A stretch of 64,000 bases of DNA, from positions 1,178,001 through 1,242,000 of the forward strand of contig JAGKQI010000103.1 of the NCBI GenBank assembly GCA_018806915.1, given 5' to 3'. This document shows, one piece after another, positions 18,649 to 28,796 of this stretch. This stretch comes from Phytophthora colocasiae (Eukaryota; Oomycota; Peronosporomycetes; Peronosporales; Peronosporaceae). The notes under the pieces were generated by a model. That model was not told the origin of the DNA, searched no databases, and saw only the letters and a program-made list of their open reading frames with translations. Every line of letters begins with the position of its first letter. Within the stretch, counting starts at the first letter, position 1. Both the position numbers and the translations under genes were made by a program.

Positions 18649-21495
18649 CTACTGTTGGTTTTGGAGATTCTCCGTTGACTCCGGTACGGTCGCTATGGTC
18701 TTCGCAAACTTCGTCTCTAGGATAGCCCAGCATCCAACCGTATCCACCCCATGTATGGCTGCGTGTAGTTCGGGATTCACTTCCAATGTTTCAAAAAGCA
18801 GATCCAGGTGCCCGATCAGACTTTCAGGTATACTCCCCGTTGCCCCTGCTAGATTTGATAATTCCTCCCTGTAAATAAGTGCTGCCAACACCATTCTTGA
18901 CAGTTTTTGTCGCTCTGCTTCTCTACATAGCTTCAGAAGTTCGGAGTTGAGAAACTTTTGTTTCTTCATTGACCCCCAAAATGACCTCGCGTAAATATTG
19001 TAGGGATCATTCTTGCTTTTCACCTGGTCTTGGAAAGCAATCTTCCACTCCTGCAGCCACTGCTTTGATTCTATTGACCTCTCCATTGCGATCAATTGAC
19101 TCATACAAGTAACCAGGCATTCCCTACGATACGGTAGCGTCCATTCATCAAATACTGCATCTGTCATTGTACTTAGGATGTAGTCCGGCGACTGGAATTT
19201 CTGAAGCAGGGCCATAACGGCCTCAGGCGCCGTTCGAACTACTTTTTTCCATTGCGTTATATCCATGGGCATGGTTGGAAATGGAGCTTGCGTTTGCTGC
19301 CAAGTTGTACTTAGCTCATTCCACTCCATCTTTAACACTTGTTCCTTTAGTCTGTTTGTCCCCAACGAATTGTTTTCCCCAAAAAATCGACCCGTTCCCA
19401 AGCGATCCTTTTTGGAATTTGTGCTTCTGTCCACTTGGACACTCCGCGATGCTTCTCCTTGATCCGACGGTGTCCATTCAGACGTTTGGTTTGAGGTTTC
19501 ACTAGTTTGTGAGAAAGTAAAGGTTGATGATGGCCCAGTAAAATTTAAGTGGTGATGCCAGTCGTGGATCACTGCTGGCGTAACTGCAAATTCTTGCGCC
19601 CATTTCCTCACAGTATCTGCCACCGTTAAGTTTGCTGCCCGTAATGCTGCTCGTTTCTCTGGTGCCATTCCTTCCAACCCTTGAGCCACATATGTCTGCA
19701 ATACTTGGCCTCCTTCTCCTTCACGTTGGTAATTCTCGTCTTGCTCCTCCTGACTGTGATTTTGCAGCTTCTCCTCCATCAATTCGTCTTCGTCCTCAAT
19801 CTGATCTTCCGTCTCCCTCTCTGTCGCTGGAGAGGTTTCTTCCTCTGGTACTTGAACGTTGGATTCTATCTCCATCTGCGATTCCTCATTTCCGTGTAGG
19901 CTACCGTAGAACCGAAGCCAGGAATAATGATCACCAGTGTATAAAAGTACAATCGGTTCAGCTTTCTTCCTGTTTTCTGGCTTACACGCTTTCTGGAGTG
20001 CAGCGACCCATCTCCTTGGTTTTCCAGCTTTCATCATCCTTTCCTTCGCAGAAAAGTATTCAAAGCCGCGAACTTTCACGTCTCCTGGTTCAAAGATGTT
20101 ATAACATGCCGAGTTCATTCCGTTTCTGGCATCGACAGTGAAGATTGGCCGTCGTAGAATCTTCGCCATCATTCGTAACGTCTCCGTTGATCCCCAGTAG
20201 CGTACTGGAATCCTCGTGTCTAGTTTGGACGTGGTTTTACTCTGTTCAACAATGTAGTCTTGGTATTGAGTTTTGGATTGGCTTGCATTGAGCTTTGGCT
20301 GATTACTCGTATCGAAGACTCCACCTCGTCTCGCCAAGTCTTTCAGTAAGCGAACTCGCTCATCATGGGGGTATTCTTGCTCAAAAAAATGGTTTGTAGC
20401 TGCGACTATTCCTTGTTTGATTTTTCCAGTAAGGTTTTCCAGAGGTACCACATTATCTTGCTGGCTGAAATCTTTCGCCAACAATGCCATTGCCACCGCA
20501 TAGAATTGGCAATTACCCGTCCTAGGTGTAGTTACCTGCTCAAGCCCGCAGTCTTGAAGTACTTGCAGTCCGGTTACTTCCTCATTGGGATACTTTGCCA
20601 CATCTAATTGTAAACATGCATCATAGATTTCTTGTTCAGTTTTTCCTCGTTTTTCCACAATGAGTTTCTCCATAAGATCTCTCTGCTTCGTCATGGCACT
20701 GGAGCTGTTTCTGATTGCCCGATGGATTTCCTCTGTGATAGTCCTGCCTGTTTGTCTGGCCACTTGAGCTCTCTCTGCCTCTGGTTCCAAAGTTTGCTTT
20801 GAGGCTTCAATCGAATCAGTTTTACTTTCTTTACCGTCTTCTTCCTCCATACGTTTGCTGTGGTTTGGTAGGTCCTTCACCGCTGAACCTTTCGACTTCC
20901 TATTGTCATTCCCAGCCATTTTCCACTCGTTATCTGGATGCGTAGTGGAAATCATCCCTGAGGAATTATTATCCTCTCGTTTCAAGATCTGCATTGTTGG
21001 CTGTTTCTCAGCTTTTTGGTTGTTTGTCTTTGTTTCTGTTTTTTCCTGTTGTTCGTTCATCCAAAGCTGCTCAAGCTCTTCCACACTTGTTATTGTCGAC
21101 GGTTGGCGAGGTAAAGTTTCAATATCTTCAGCAGTCACTTTCAAGCTGAATTGGGATTTCCAGAAGTCATCTGACGCCTTGCATACTGTTCGCATGTGCC
21201 CATTAGCTCCACACGAGAAGCATGGCGACGCAGGATTTCGGCTCACGTGATGAACCAAGATTTTGGTACCTTCCCAGTTGATGAAACGTATCCCATCGAG
21301 GAATTGAGGGCAATGGTTGCATCGGAAAAATATGTCCCATGTATCTGTCTGAGGTATTTGTCCCGCTGTGGTAGGCTCTTGCCACGTATGATACACCCCT
21401 TGGAATTGTCTGTGAATGTACGCATCGATTGCTGCCTCGTCCAAAAAGCGAGATAGGTTGAGGAGTCTGACATGGTACCTGTCCGTCGCCACCAT
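18649..21495 (-). CDS. LINE ORF1 with CCHC knuckle and OTU-like protease
   Basis: 948 aa as it reads now. The first four codons (MVAT) belong to the host target site, not the element. A CCHC zinc knuckle (CFSCGANGHMRTVC) sits near residue 95. An OTU-like cysteine-protease segment lies at about 315-520: a TGNCQFYAVAMAL block holding the probable catalytic Cys (the canonical DGNC Asp is a Thr here) and an HYSWL block holding the probable His. Charged, low-complexity regions lie on either side. The ORF1 product is expected to bind element RNA; what the protease acts on is unknown. The OTU call is by motif only. Confidence 0.75.
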   Translation of the reverse strand: MVATDRYHVRLLNLSRFLDEAAIDAYIHRQFQGVYHTWQEPTTAGQIPQTDTWDIFFRCNHCPQFLDGIRFINWEGTKILVHHVSRNPASPCFSCGANGHMRTVCKASDDFWKSQFSLKVTAEDIETLPRQPSTITSVEELEQLWMNEQQEKTETKTNNQKAEKQPTMQILKREDNNSSGMISTTHPDNEWKMAGNDNRKSKGSAVKDLPNHSKRMEEEDGKESKTDSIEASKQTLEPEAERAQVARQTGRTITEEIHRAIRNSSSAMTKQRDLMEKLIVEKRGKTEQEIYDACLQLDVAKYPNEEVTGLQVLQDCGLEQVTTPRTGNCQFYAVAMALLAKDFSQQDNVVPLENLTGKIKQGIVAATNHFFEQEYPHDERVRLLKDLARRGGVFDTSNQPKLNASQSKTQYQDYIVEQSKTTSKLDTRIPVRYWGSTETLRMMAKILRRPIFTVDARNGMNSACYNIFEPGDVKVRGFEYFSAKERMMKAGKPRRWVAALQKACKPENRKKAEPIVLLYTGDHYSWLRFYGSLHGNEESQMEIESNVQVPEEETSPATERETEDQIEDEDELMEEKLQNHSQEEQDENYQREGEGGQVLQTYVAQGLEGMAPEKRAALRAANLTVADTVRKWAQEFAVTPAVIHDWHHHLNFTGPSSTFTFSQTSETSNQTSEWTPSDQGEASRSVQVDRSTNSKKDRLGTGRFFGENNSLGTNRLKEQVLKMEWNELSTTWQQTQAPFPTMPMDITQWKKVVRTAPEAVMALLQKFQSPDYILSTMTDAVFDEWTLPYRRECLVTCMSQLIAMERSIESKQWLQEWKIAFQDQVKSKNDPYNIYARSFWGSMKKQKFLNSELLKLCREAERQKLSRMVLAALIYREELSNLAGATGSIPESLIGHLDLLFETLEVNPELHAAIHGVDTVGCWAILETKFAKTIATVPESTENLQNQQ

Positions 21496-21502
21496 CGCTT
21501 GT
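21484..21502. repeat. LINE target-site duplication, promoter side
   Basis: The second copy of the 19-bp repeat at 13518-13536. Its ATG (21495) is in frame with ORF1 and supplies that ORF's start codon. Confidence 0.9.
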
Positions 21503-21649
21503 CAATTGTCTGAATGGCTACTGGTGTGATATACACCATATTATGTTTGTGTACTGGACATTAAATGTATCCGTTTAAGTACGACACTTTGGATCGCAGT
21601 TTTTAGGGAGGAACAGAGGGGAAATCTTAGAGACAGAAGAGTATCCATC
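21503..21649. promoter_or_regulatory. Ancestral SHQ1 / RPT6 divergent promoter
   Basis: 147 bases between the LINE's upstream target-site copy and the RPT6 start. Before the insertion the SHQ1 and RPT6 start codons would have been about 150 bases apart, facing away from each other. This segment should still drive RPT6 rightward; leftward it now points into LINE ORF1. Confidence 0.6.
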
Positions 21650-23082
21650 ATGACGGCAGATGTGGCTATGGCGTCGGCGGACGAGAGCGCAGGGCTGACA
21701 AGCTACTACGAGAAGAAGATCGAGCACTTGGAGCTGACGGTGCGCGATGAGACGCAGAATCTGCGGCGTCTGCAGGCGCAACGTAACGAACTTAACTCGA
21801 AAGGTAAGAACATATTATTTTTTTTATAAAATTATACGTTCTTATCTGTATTATGATGTGAAAAATGTAAAGTTCGTCTACTGCGTGAGGAGTTGCAACT
21901 GTTGCAGGAACCAGGCTCATACGTGGGCGAGGTGGTGAAGCAAATGGGCAAGTCGAAGGTGTTGGTGAAGGTGAACCCTGAAGGCAAGTACGTTGTGGAC
22001 GTGGATAAGGCCATTGACATTGCCAAGTGCACGCCCAACACACGTGTGGCTCTGCGTAACGACAGTTACGTGCTGCACAAGATCCTGCCTACCAAGGTGC
22101 GTACCAAATGCTGTTCCCAAATTATTAAATATGAGAATCTTGGGATCTCTAATATGATATTTTTAATTCTATGCTGTAGGTGGATCCACTGGTGAGCTTG
22201 ATGAAGGTTGAGAAGGTGCCAGACTCTACGTACGATATGATCGGAGGTCTGGACAAGCAGATTCGCGAAATTAAAGAGGTGATTGAGCTACCCATCAAAC
22301 ACCCAGAGCTCTTCGATGCTTTGGGTGTGGCTCAACCCAAGGGTGTGCTGTTGTACGGTCCTCCAGGAACGGGAAAGACGCTGTTGGCTCGTGCTGTGGC
22401 CCACCACACGGATTGTACGTTTATCCGTGTTTCAGGTGCGGAGCTGGTGCAGAAGTACATTGGTGAAGGTTCACGTATGGTGCGCGAGCTCTTTGTCATG
22501 GCTCGTGAAGCTTCGCCGTCGATCATTTTCATGGATGAGATCGATTCCATCGGTAGTTCGCGAATGGAAGGCGGTGGTGGTGACTCGGAGGTACAGCGTA
22601 CCATGTTGGAGTTACTGAACCAACTTGACGGCTTCGAACCTGCGCAGAATATCAAGGTCATTATGGCCACGAACCGTATTGATATCCTTGATGCGGCATT
22701 GCTACGTCCTGGCCGAATTGACAGAAAGATCGAGTTCCCGAACCCGACGGAAGGGGTGCGTACGCTATGCTTTTGTTTCTTTACAGAGATGAAGCACTTA
22801 CTCTTTATTTTTATTCTTGTGTTTACTTAGTCGCGTATCGATATCATGCGCATTCACTCGAGAAAGATGAACTTGCTGCGTGGCATCAACCTGAAGGTGA
22901 TCGCTGAGAAGATGCCGACCGCGTCGGGTGCTGAGTGTAAGGCTGTATGCACAGAGGCCGGTATGTTTGCACTACGTGAGCGCCGGATCCACGTTACCCA
23001 GGAAGACTTCGAGATGGCTGTGTCCAAGGTCATGAAGAAGGATTCGGAGCAGAACATGTCGATCAACAAGCTCTGGAAGTAA
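21650..23082 (+). CDS. RPT6: 26S proteasome ATPase RPT6 (PSMC5)
   Basis: Four exons: 21650-21803, 21873-22096, 22180-22755 and 22831-23082, with introns of 69-83 nt; 401 aa. The N-terminal coiled coil (about 20-70) and OB domain precede the AAA ATPase with Walker A GPPGTGKT, Walker B IIFMDEID, and the RPGRID arginine-finger block. The last residues (MSIKKLWK-like, here MSINKLWK) are diagnostic of RPT6 rather than the other five RPT subunits. It forms part of the hexameric unfoldase ring that opens the 20S core. It is divergent from the displaced SHQ1 promoter. Confidence 0.95.
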
Positions 23083-23188
23083 GCTGTAAGCCAGCAAGCT
23101 AGCACAAGTACTACAGGGGCGACTACTGTGATACAGCAAAATCGAATGAGCTTTGATGGAACGGTGGGTGGCATTTGAACTGTTTACG

Positions 23189-26016
23189 TTACTTTTCTAT
23201 GGATTTAGGTGGTTCCCAGTTGTAATTGTCGAAGAGCTGGTAGTCCATTGGGATCTTCTCGGGGAAATTCACCATACTGTCAACGCCACGGAGAGCCATG
23301 GATGTGAACTCGGAGTCAAAGTTGGCAAACGCACCCGAGCGTGGACGCAGTGGTGGTGTACGTAACGTTCGATTTAGCAACTTCGTCCAGTCGATTTGGT
23401 GCTTGGTGAAGAATGAGTGCTGTTTTACTGCTGTAGCCCCTCCACCCGAACCACGACGGGCACCAAGTCGCTCTCTCGGGTCTGTACACAGCAGACACTG
23501 CATCAAGTCTCGAGCTTCGTAGCTGATACTCGGCGGAAACGACACTGCGCCGTCCATTATCATCGTGTAGAGTTGCGTCCTGCTCACAGCGTTGTAGAAT
23601 GGTGGCTGGCCCGTCAACATCTCAAAGAGCATACATCCAAGAGCCCAAAAATCGACAGCTTTCCCGTACCCTCGGCCTGGAGAGGTTGACGTCAATGAAG
23701 GTCTTTCACCGAGCGCAAGCACTTCCGGGGCGATATAGTCTTTTGATCCACAAAACGTCATTGCGAGTGTCCAGTCGTCGACCCCTGGCTTGGAGAGCCC
23801 AAAATCTGCGAGACGTACATGCCCCTGCTGATCGAGCAGAATGTTTTCCGGTTTAAGGTCGCGATAGATGATATCGTGCTGGTGCAGGTGTTCAAGTGCG
23901 AGAAGAGTTTCGGCCAAGTAAAAAGCAGCAATGGGTTCTGTGAAGTGTCCACGCTGCGAGAGGTGGAAGAATAGCTCTCCTCCTGGACAATAGTCCAGTA
24001 CGATGTGGAGGTGGTCGATGGTTTGGAAGCAAGCATGCATCTTTACTATGAAAGGATGATCTCGACAGCGGGTGAGTACCGTTTTTTCTGCTCGGGAGTG
24101 TTGGACCTGGTTTTTAGTTGCGATGGCGCGTTTGCTGAGTGTTTTGATGGCTACCAAGGAGCCTGAAGGTAAGTGGCGAGCCACCATGACATGTCCAAAG
24201 CCGCCACGTCCAATCACTTTAAGCGGTTCGTACTGACGCAGCATATAGCCGCCACTGTAGCTTTCTGCGATGCTCACAGCTTGGACAACTCGAATGTCTG
24301 CAATAACTGGAACGGGAGCTGGTCCCTTTTTGGGCGGTGACGACGGGGTAGCAACCTTTACGGCAGTGGTGGGCGAAGGTGGAGGTGGCGTCACTGGCGA
24401 CGCAGGTCGATGAGCGATAGCCTTCGCTTTCGACATCAGCGAAGTTGGAGAGGGCAACCGACTGCCAACTTTGGGCGATGAGGTCAACTTCGAAGGACTG
24501 GTACTCTTGCCACTGCCCGAGGTCGTAGTGGGAATCAACTTGAGTGAAAGCTTTCTTGCCACCTTCGAACGATCGGGTGAAGACTTCAAGGAAGGTGTTT
24601 GAGCTTCGTTGAGTTGCAAGCGTGCCAATGCCAACTGAAGGCTCGCGACGTTGATACTGTTGCTTCGTACGAAGGTGGAATTGGTGCTGTCAGCAACTTG
24701 GGTGTTTAAATCTGCAGGTTGTGGTTCAGCCGCACAAATCGCCAGTGTTTGCTGTTTCGGTGGTGACACCCATTGTTTCATCATGGCCAATGTGGCGGGA
24801 TCGAACTGTCTGGAGGGCTCAAAAGCTGACACGAAGCGAATTCGAGGACCGTGTGCTCCCTGGTTAGGGCTCTGTACCACTACGGAGAAACGGAGCGCTG
24901 CGTCGTTCTGTTGACTTGTAGGTCGGAGATGTTGGAGACCTTCCCAAGGCCAAATGAAGTGGAAGAGTCGTCGGCCAGCATTTTCCACGAACCCGTTGAC
25001 ACACAGCTCGTGGCAATGTTCCGGACTGATATCCTGTTCAGCTACGAGCTCTTCTTGCTCGTCTAAGCTGATGTGTCGCCGTGTCTGTCCTGGTTGTACA
25101 AAGGATGCCCGAGTGTTTTGATAAAGTTGGAGAACTTGAGGACTGGCAGCTCCTCTATTACTGTCGGTTGGCTCGCTTCCGGTGCTCGTACTCCTCAAGT
25201 TAACCTTGAGAAGACTCGTTCGTAATCCCCGTGTCACTCGACAGACAACGGTGCTACTTTCTGTAACGCTGGCATCCGGATTAGCGTCAAATTCAGTGTC
25301 ATTCTCCAGTACCAGCACACTATCTTCTTCGGTGCGGTCATCGATACTGGTACGTCTGCCTCCATTGCGACGAGCCCACTGTGGGATCAAATTAGAGATG
25401 CTTGAAAGCGTGATCAATCGAGAAGGTCTTCGTGGTTTGGTGCTGCGTCGACTATTCTCAATCTCGATGCCGTTTTTGTGGAACTGATTGGGGCGTGGAT
25501 GAGCTCCTGCGGCGTTCATCATTTGTTTGATTTCGTGGACAGCCATGGGCGTGTATCCGTGGAAATGAAGGATGAGCGTCCCTAGAATTCGACAGGAGGG
25601 ACGTTTAGTAACAGTGAATAGCACAATATCAACATTGGCATACCCCACGCTCTCAAAGGTGACCGAAGCTCGATGCAAAAGTTCTCCAGTAGAGCGGAAG
25701 AAGCATACGAATGCACAAAATACTCGGCATTTTGGATCGCTAGGACGCCACACGGTGCTGTCGCTGATGGATGTCGAAAGTAAAAGAGATATCCTGCACC
25801 AGGGGAGGCAAACATTAGAGCGTTGACATTCCTTCACTTCGGGAACAAACCTTCCAGGATGACGAAGACTCGCGATACGATCTTGCCAGTTTTCCGACCT
25901 CGTTTCGTCAACACCGGCTGCGTTCGGAGGTTGATACCATGGAAAAAGGTGGTGTTTTTGGTCGCAGTAGTAGTTTTAAAGGCCTCCGCTTCGTCAACGT
26001 GCACATTTCCAGCCAT
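23189..26016 (-). CDS. PH-domain AGC-family protein kinase
   Basis: Three exons: 26016-25851, 25793-25644 and 25581-23189. Introns are 57 and 62 nt; the second has an ACTAAAC branch-like site. Total 902 aa. The joined N-terminus makes a PH domain (about 35-130), which none of the exons shows alone. A long Ser/Pro-rich linker follows. The kinase domain (about 552-830) has GRGGFG, VAIKTL, YRDLKPEN and ADFGLS, and an activation segment TFCGSKDYIAPE close to the AGC consensus. The C-tail ends with aromatic residues (LFDNYNWE) but lacks a clear FxxFS/T hydrophobic motif. The plan resembles Akt/PKB; the substrate is unknown. Confidence is high for PH-AGC kinase, low for any one subfamily. Confidence 0.85.
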
Positions 26017-26738
26017 TCCAGCTCTTTGATGCAGAATAATGCTTAGGTGGTCAAAAGAGCTTCACCTTGTGTTTGAAAAATCATAAGCCCATTTTAGAGC
26101 AATGTGAGTTTCTCATATGGGGTGAACTTACCTAAGATTAGTGCTCGATATTGATGCCTGCACCACGACACAACTTTCTTGTGGCGCGGAATTCAAGTCC
26201 TTCACTCCAATGATCATGACCTCAGCTAGGTCGAGTTGATATGCATATATTACTTGCTAACTGAGGTATCTCAGGTTTACTCGCTGCAGCAGTAGTAGGA
26301 AAACAAACTTTAGGCAAGCTGCAAGCAAATATCAATACACTTTTCAATTTGCCGTCTAAGGATAAAAAAAAAGCTTCCTCTCGCTACATTACATCTGAAG
26401 CCGGAGTGCTGAATCAGCACTGCTTCAGTTCGCAACTAAACTAAGTTGACCTGGACACGAGCAAGTATCCTCCAACTGTTTTTGTAGCGAAGTTTAAAAA
26501 CCTGTACATGTACAGTAAACCAATGTGTGAGACTTTTTCCCATCCCATGCTCCAAGGCACGACCAAAACCTGGTCGAGCATCCACATGCAGGACCGTAGC
26601 TTGTTGAGAGCCGGAAGTTATGGTAACATCTGACGAGCACTCACCTTGGACTGTTCAGACAAATCAAATCAATCAACTACTACGTAGTATGTATGGCACG
26701 TGATTCTCAGTTTTAATTTCCTTCTCCAGTCGAGTAAT
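26017..26738. other. Intergenic region between kinase and PLD-like gene
   Basis: About 720 bases, no gene seen. It should hold both divergent promoters. An imperfect hairpin surrounds a 17-bp palindromic core of the AGTGCTGA/TCAGCACT type at 26405-26421, and a shorter CGACCA...TGGTCG inverted repeat lies near 26558-26577. Confidence 0.5.
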
Positions 26739-27102
26739 ATGCTCGTTCATGTTCTTTTCTTCATATCCGCGATAGCTTCAGCTCCATCGTCGGCCTTCTC
26801 GCTCAAGGCTTTATTCGGCGGAGAAGAAAATTCAGGGAGCAGTGACCTATCCAATGGAACCGACATTATAATCCGCCAACCTCTCCTCAAAGCTACCGAC
26901 TGGTTCCTCACCGAACAGGAAATCACCGACTCGAGGGGTGGCATCCCACGAACCGATTTATCGGTCTACACGACTGGAAACGCCGTGACGTCGTTCACAG
27001 TGACGAACGAGTTCTACGACTTCGTGTATGAAGATCTCGCCAAGACGAAAGAGGGCGATCGAGTCCTGCTAAGTGCGTACGCTACAGCTCTCGTCCCTTT
27101 AA
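26739..27102 (+). pseudogene. Secreted PLD-like gene, 5' part (disrupted)
   Basis: Opens with an ATG at 26739 and a good signal peptide (hydrophobic VLFFISAIA, Ser/Ala cleavage region), then about 100 residues including KATDWFLTEQE and GDRVLLSAYA blocks found at the start of Phytophthora secreted phospholipase-D-like proteins. The frame is cut at codon 121 by the TTAA target of a piggyBac element and then reads 8 codons into its terminal repeat before a stop. The remaining two thirds of the gene resume at 39575. No RxLR motif is present. Confidence 0.75.
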
Positions 27103-27371
27103 CCCCTTGTCTACCGACGTCGTAAGATACGCCATAGCAAAATCCGTACGTCATAACTTACGCCATAGAGCGCTTGACAATAGGAAATGGCTCGGGCCAT
27201 ACTGTAGCTAAGTCAAAAAAGAAAAATAAGATGCGAAAGGTCTAACTGGCAGAGTTAGAAATAGGGCGCGGTTAGGGTGCGGGAAGGAGATACGGCGTGT
27301 GCGGGAATGCGATACGCGCAAACCGCCCACGCCGACACTGGCAGCCTGCCAGTCATTCCAGAATTTGCTCG

Positions 27372-27920
27372 ATGGCGAGGATCCGGTCAAGCGCACGTGG
27401 AAAAACCGCTGCTGTCAAAGCTGTCGCCCGAGACATCGATTTTCGACATTTGTGGCGGCAACTGCTTGGCGTTGGGTGGACTGCGAAGCGGCCAAGCGGA
27501 ATCCAGACGGAGTGGTCGTACGTGAGTCCAGAGGGTGGTAAATGTTTTGCTGGAGAGGATGCTGTTGTCGCTTATGTAGTGGAATCGGGGCTCCTGAAAG
27601 ATGTCGATGGCAACGAAGAGGCCGAGAGCGACGAGGAAGCACAAGAAGAGGTCGGCAGTGCTGGTATCGACGTGGAAGCTGATGGGGTTCGTGCGTCCCA
27701 GATCGACACGAGTGCTCAACTCTCGCAGGGCACACTGGATAATTTGTTTGGCGAGTCTAGCGACTCAGAAGTCGACCTTTCACAGGCTGCTGTTGCCCGT
27801 GCGTTTGATTTGTCGCCTAGCGATATACAAGGTGAGGAGTCGGAAAGGAGCGCCGCTACAAGCTTACAGCTACTATCAGAGGCCTCAGGGCCCGAAAGTG
27901 ATGACACACCGGCAAATATC
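27372..27920 (+). pseudogene. piggyBac 1 transposase, N-terminal part
   Basis: From an ATG at 27372 the frame encodes about 183 residues: a basic start, a conserved FRHLWRQLLGVGW-type region, then an acidic Ser-rich linker. It is cut at 27920 by the LTR element. The frame across the target (AAT ATC) joins exactly in frame to CCA at 33069 if the LTR element and one copy of its duplication are ignored, showing that both pieces were one gene. Confidence 0.8.
27917..27920. repeat. LTR element target-site duplication, left
   Basis: TATC directly before the left LTR, matching TATC at 33065-33068. If the terminal A of the LTR is counted as target it would be a 5-bp ATATC duplication. Confidence 0.75.
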
Positions 27921-28421
27921 TGTCCCGTACCCGGGAATTCTACGTGTGAACCAGCTTCGGGTGTGCTTCTTGTCCGTCGACATTGTCGACTTCGAGTTCA
28001 CCACGGTGCTGGGAGTTGTGAGTTGTCTGTACACTGAAGTAGCTGGTGGGTCTAGTGTACTGTCCGATGTCTACTCTATCCGGAGGTACTCCCTCTTGGA
28101 CGACGGACATAGAACGTGAACTACTTCCAAGTACCTCTTGCGTGCTCTTCGCGCTGAGGACGGAGGTCGCCTCTCGGTCTCTAAGTCATCCAAGTTGGAG
28201 GTGTGTCACCCCTACAAGTGCTGGTCAAGACTTAGCGTGAATCTAGTCAGTCTCGAATTTACCTGCTGAACAACAAGCCAGAACAAGAACTTTTGCATTT
28301 TACACTCTCGTCTACTCTTCTACTACTAGTCTAGTCTTCGTGCACCCCGTCCGGGTCCGTACTCTTCAAACAGCCCGCGGGTACCCGATCCTTAGTGACC
28401 CACCGAAAGGGGGTCGCGACA
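27921..28421 (+). repeat. Left LTR, 501 bp
   Basis: Direct repeat of 32564-33064; TGT...ACA ends. Serves as promoter and leader in elements of this kind. Confidence 0.92.
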
Positions 28422-28796
28422 AGTGGTGGAGAAGCAGGGTACTCGTCCGCCGGAGTAGGAGTCGCACGGTGTACACCGACGAAGACTACACATACGGAGA
28501 AGTGCGTCCGGAGAAAGAGCAGCTTTCACTTGCGAGAAGTGGGGGTCGCGTCACTGCTAGTTCGACAGGGGTCAACTAGGGAGGCGCTCGGCGACTACAC
28601 TTAAGGTCGGGACCAACCCCGATTCGGAAAGCGTCTACTTGTGTGTGGAAGTAGTTAGAAGTGAACTACCTGTGAAGATCTACTTAAGTGGGGAGCTACT
28701 TTGCAGTATCTACCAGTTGTGTGCTCGATAACAAGAGTAGGATACCTGGGCGGGAGTGTTATAGGAAGGAGTAGAACAGCCCTGACAGAAGAAACC

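Larger units (their letters stand above)
13537..21483 (-). mobile_element. Non-LTR retrotransposon (LINE), about 7.9 kb
   Basis: Bounded exactly by the 19-bp direct repeats at 13518-13536 and 21484-21502. In transcription order it holds ORF1 (zinc knuckle plus OTU-like protease), ORF2 (apurinic-type endonuclease plus reverse transcriptase) and a frameshifted ORF2 tail, ending in a very short 3' region with no poly(A) run. ORF1 is open to the first base of the element with no untranslated leader, which suggests 5' truncation during insertion. Two frameshifts near the 3' end argue that this copy is no longer active. Confidence 0.9.

Noticed and set aside
26739..27102. RxLR-type effector
   Set aside because: There is a signal peptide but no RxLR or EER motif, and the downstream half is clearly PLD-like.
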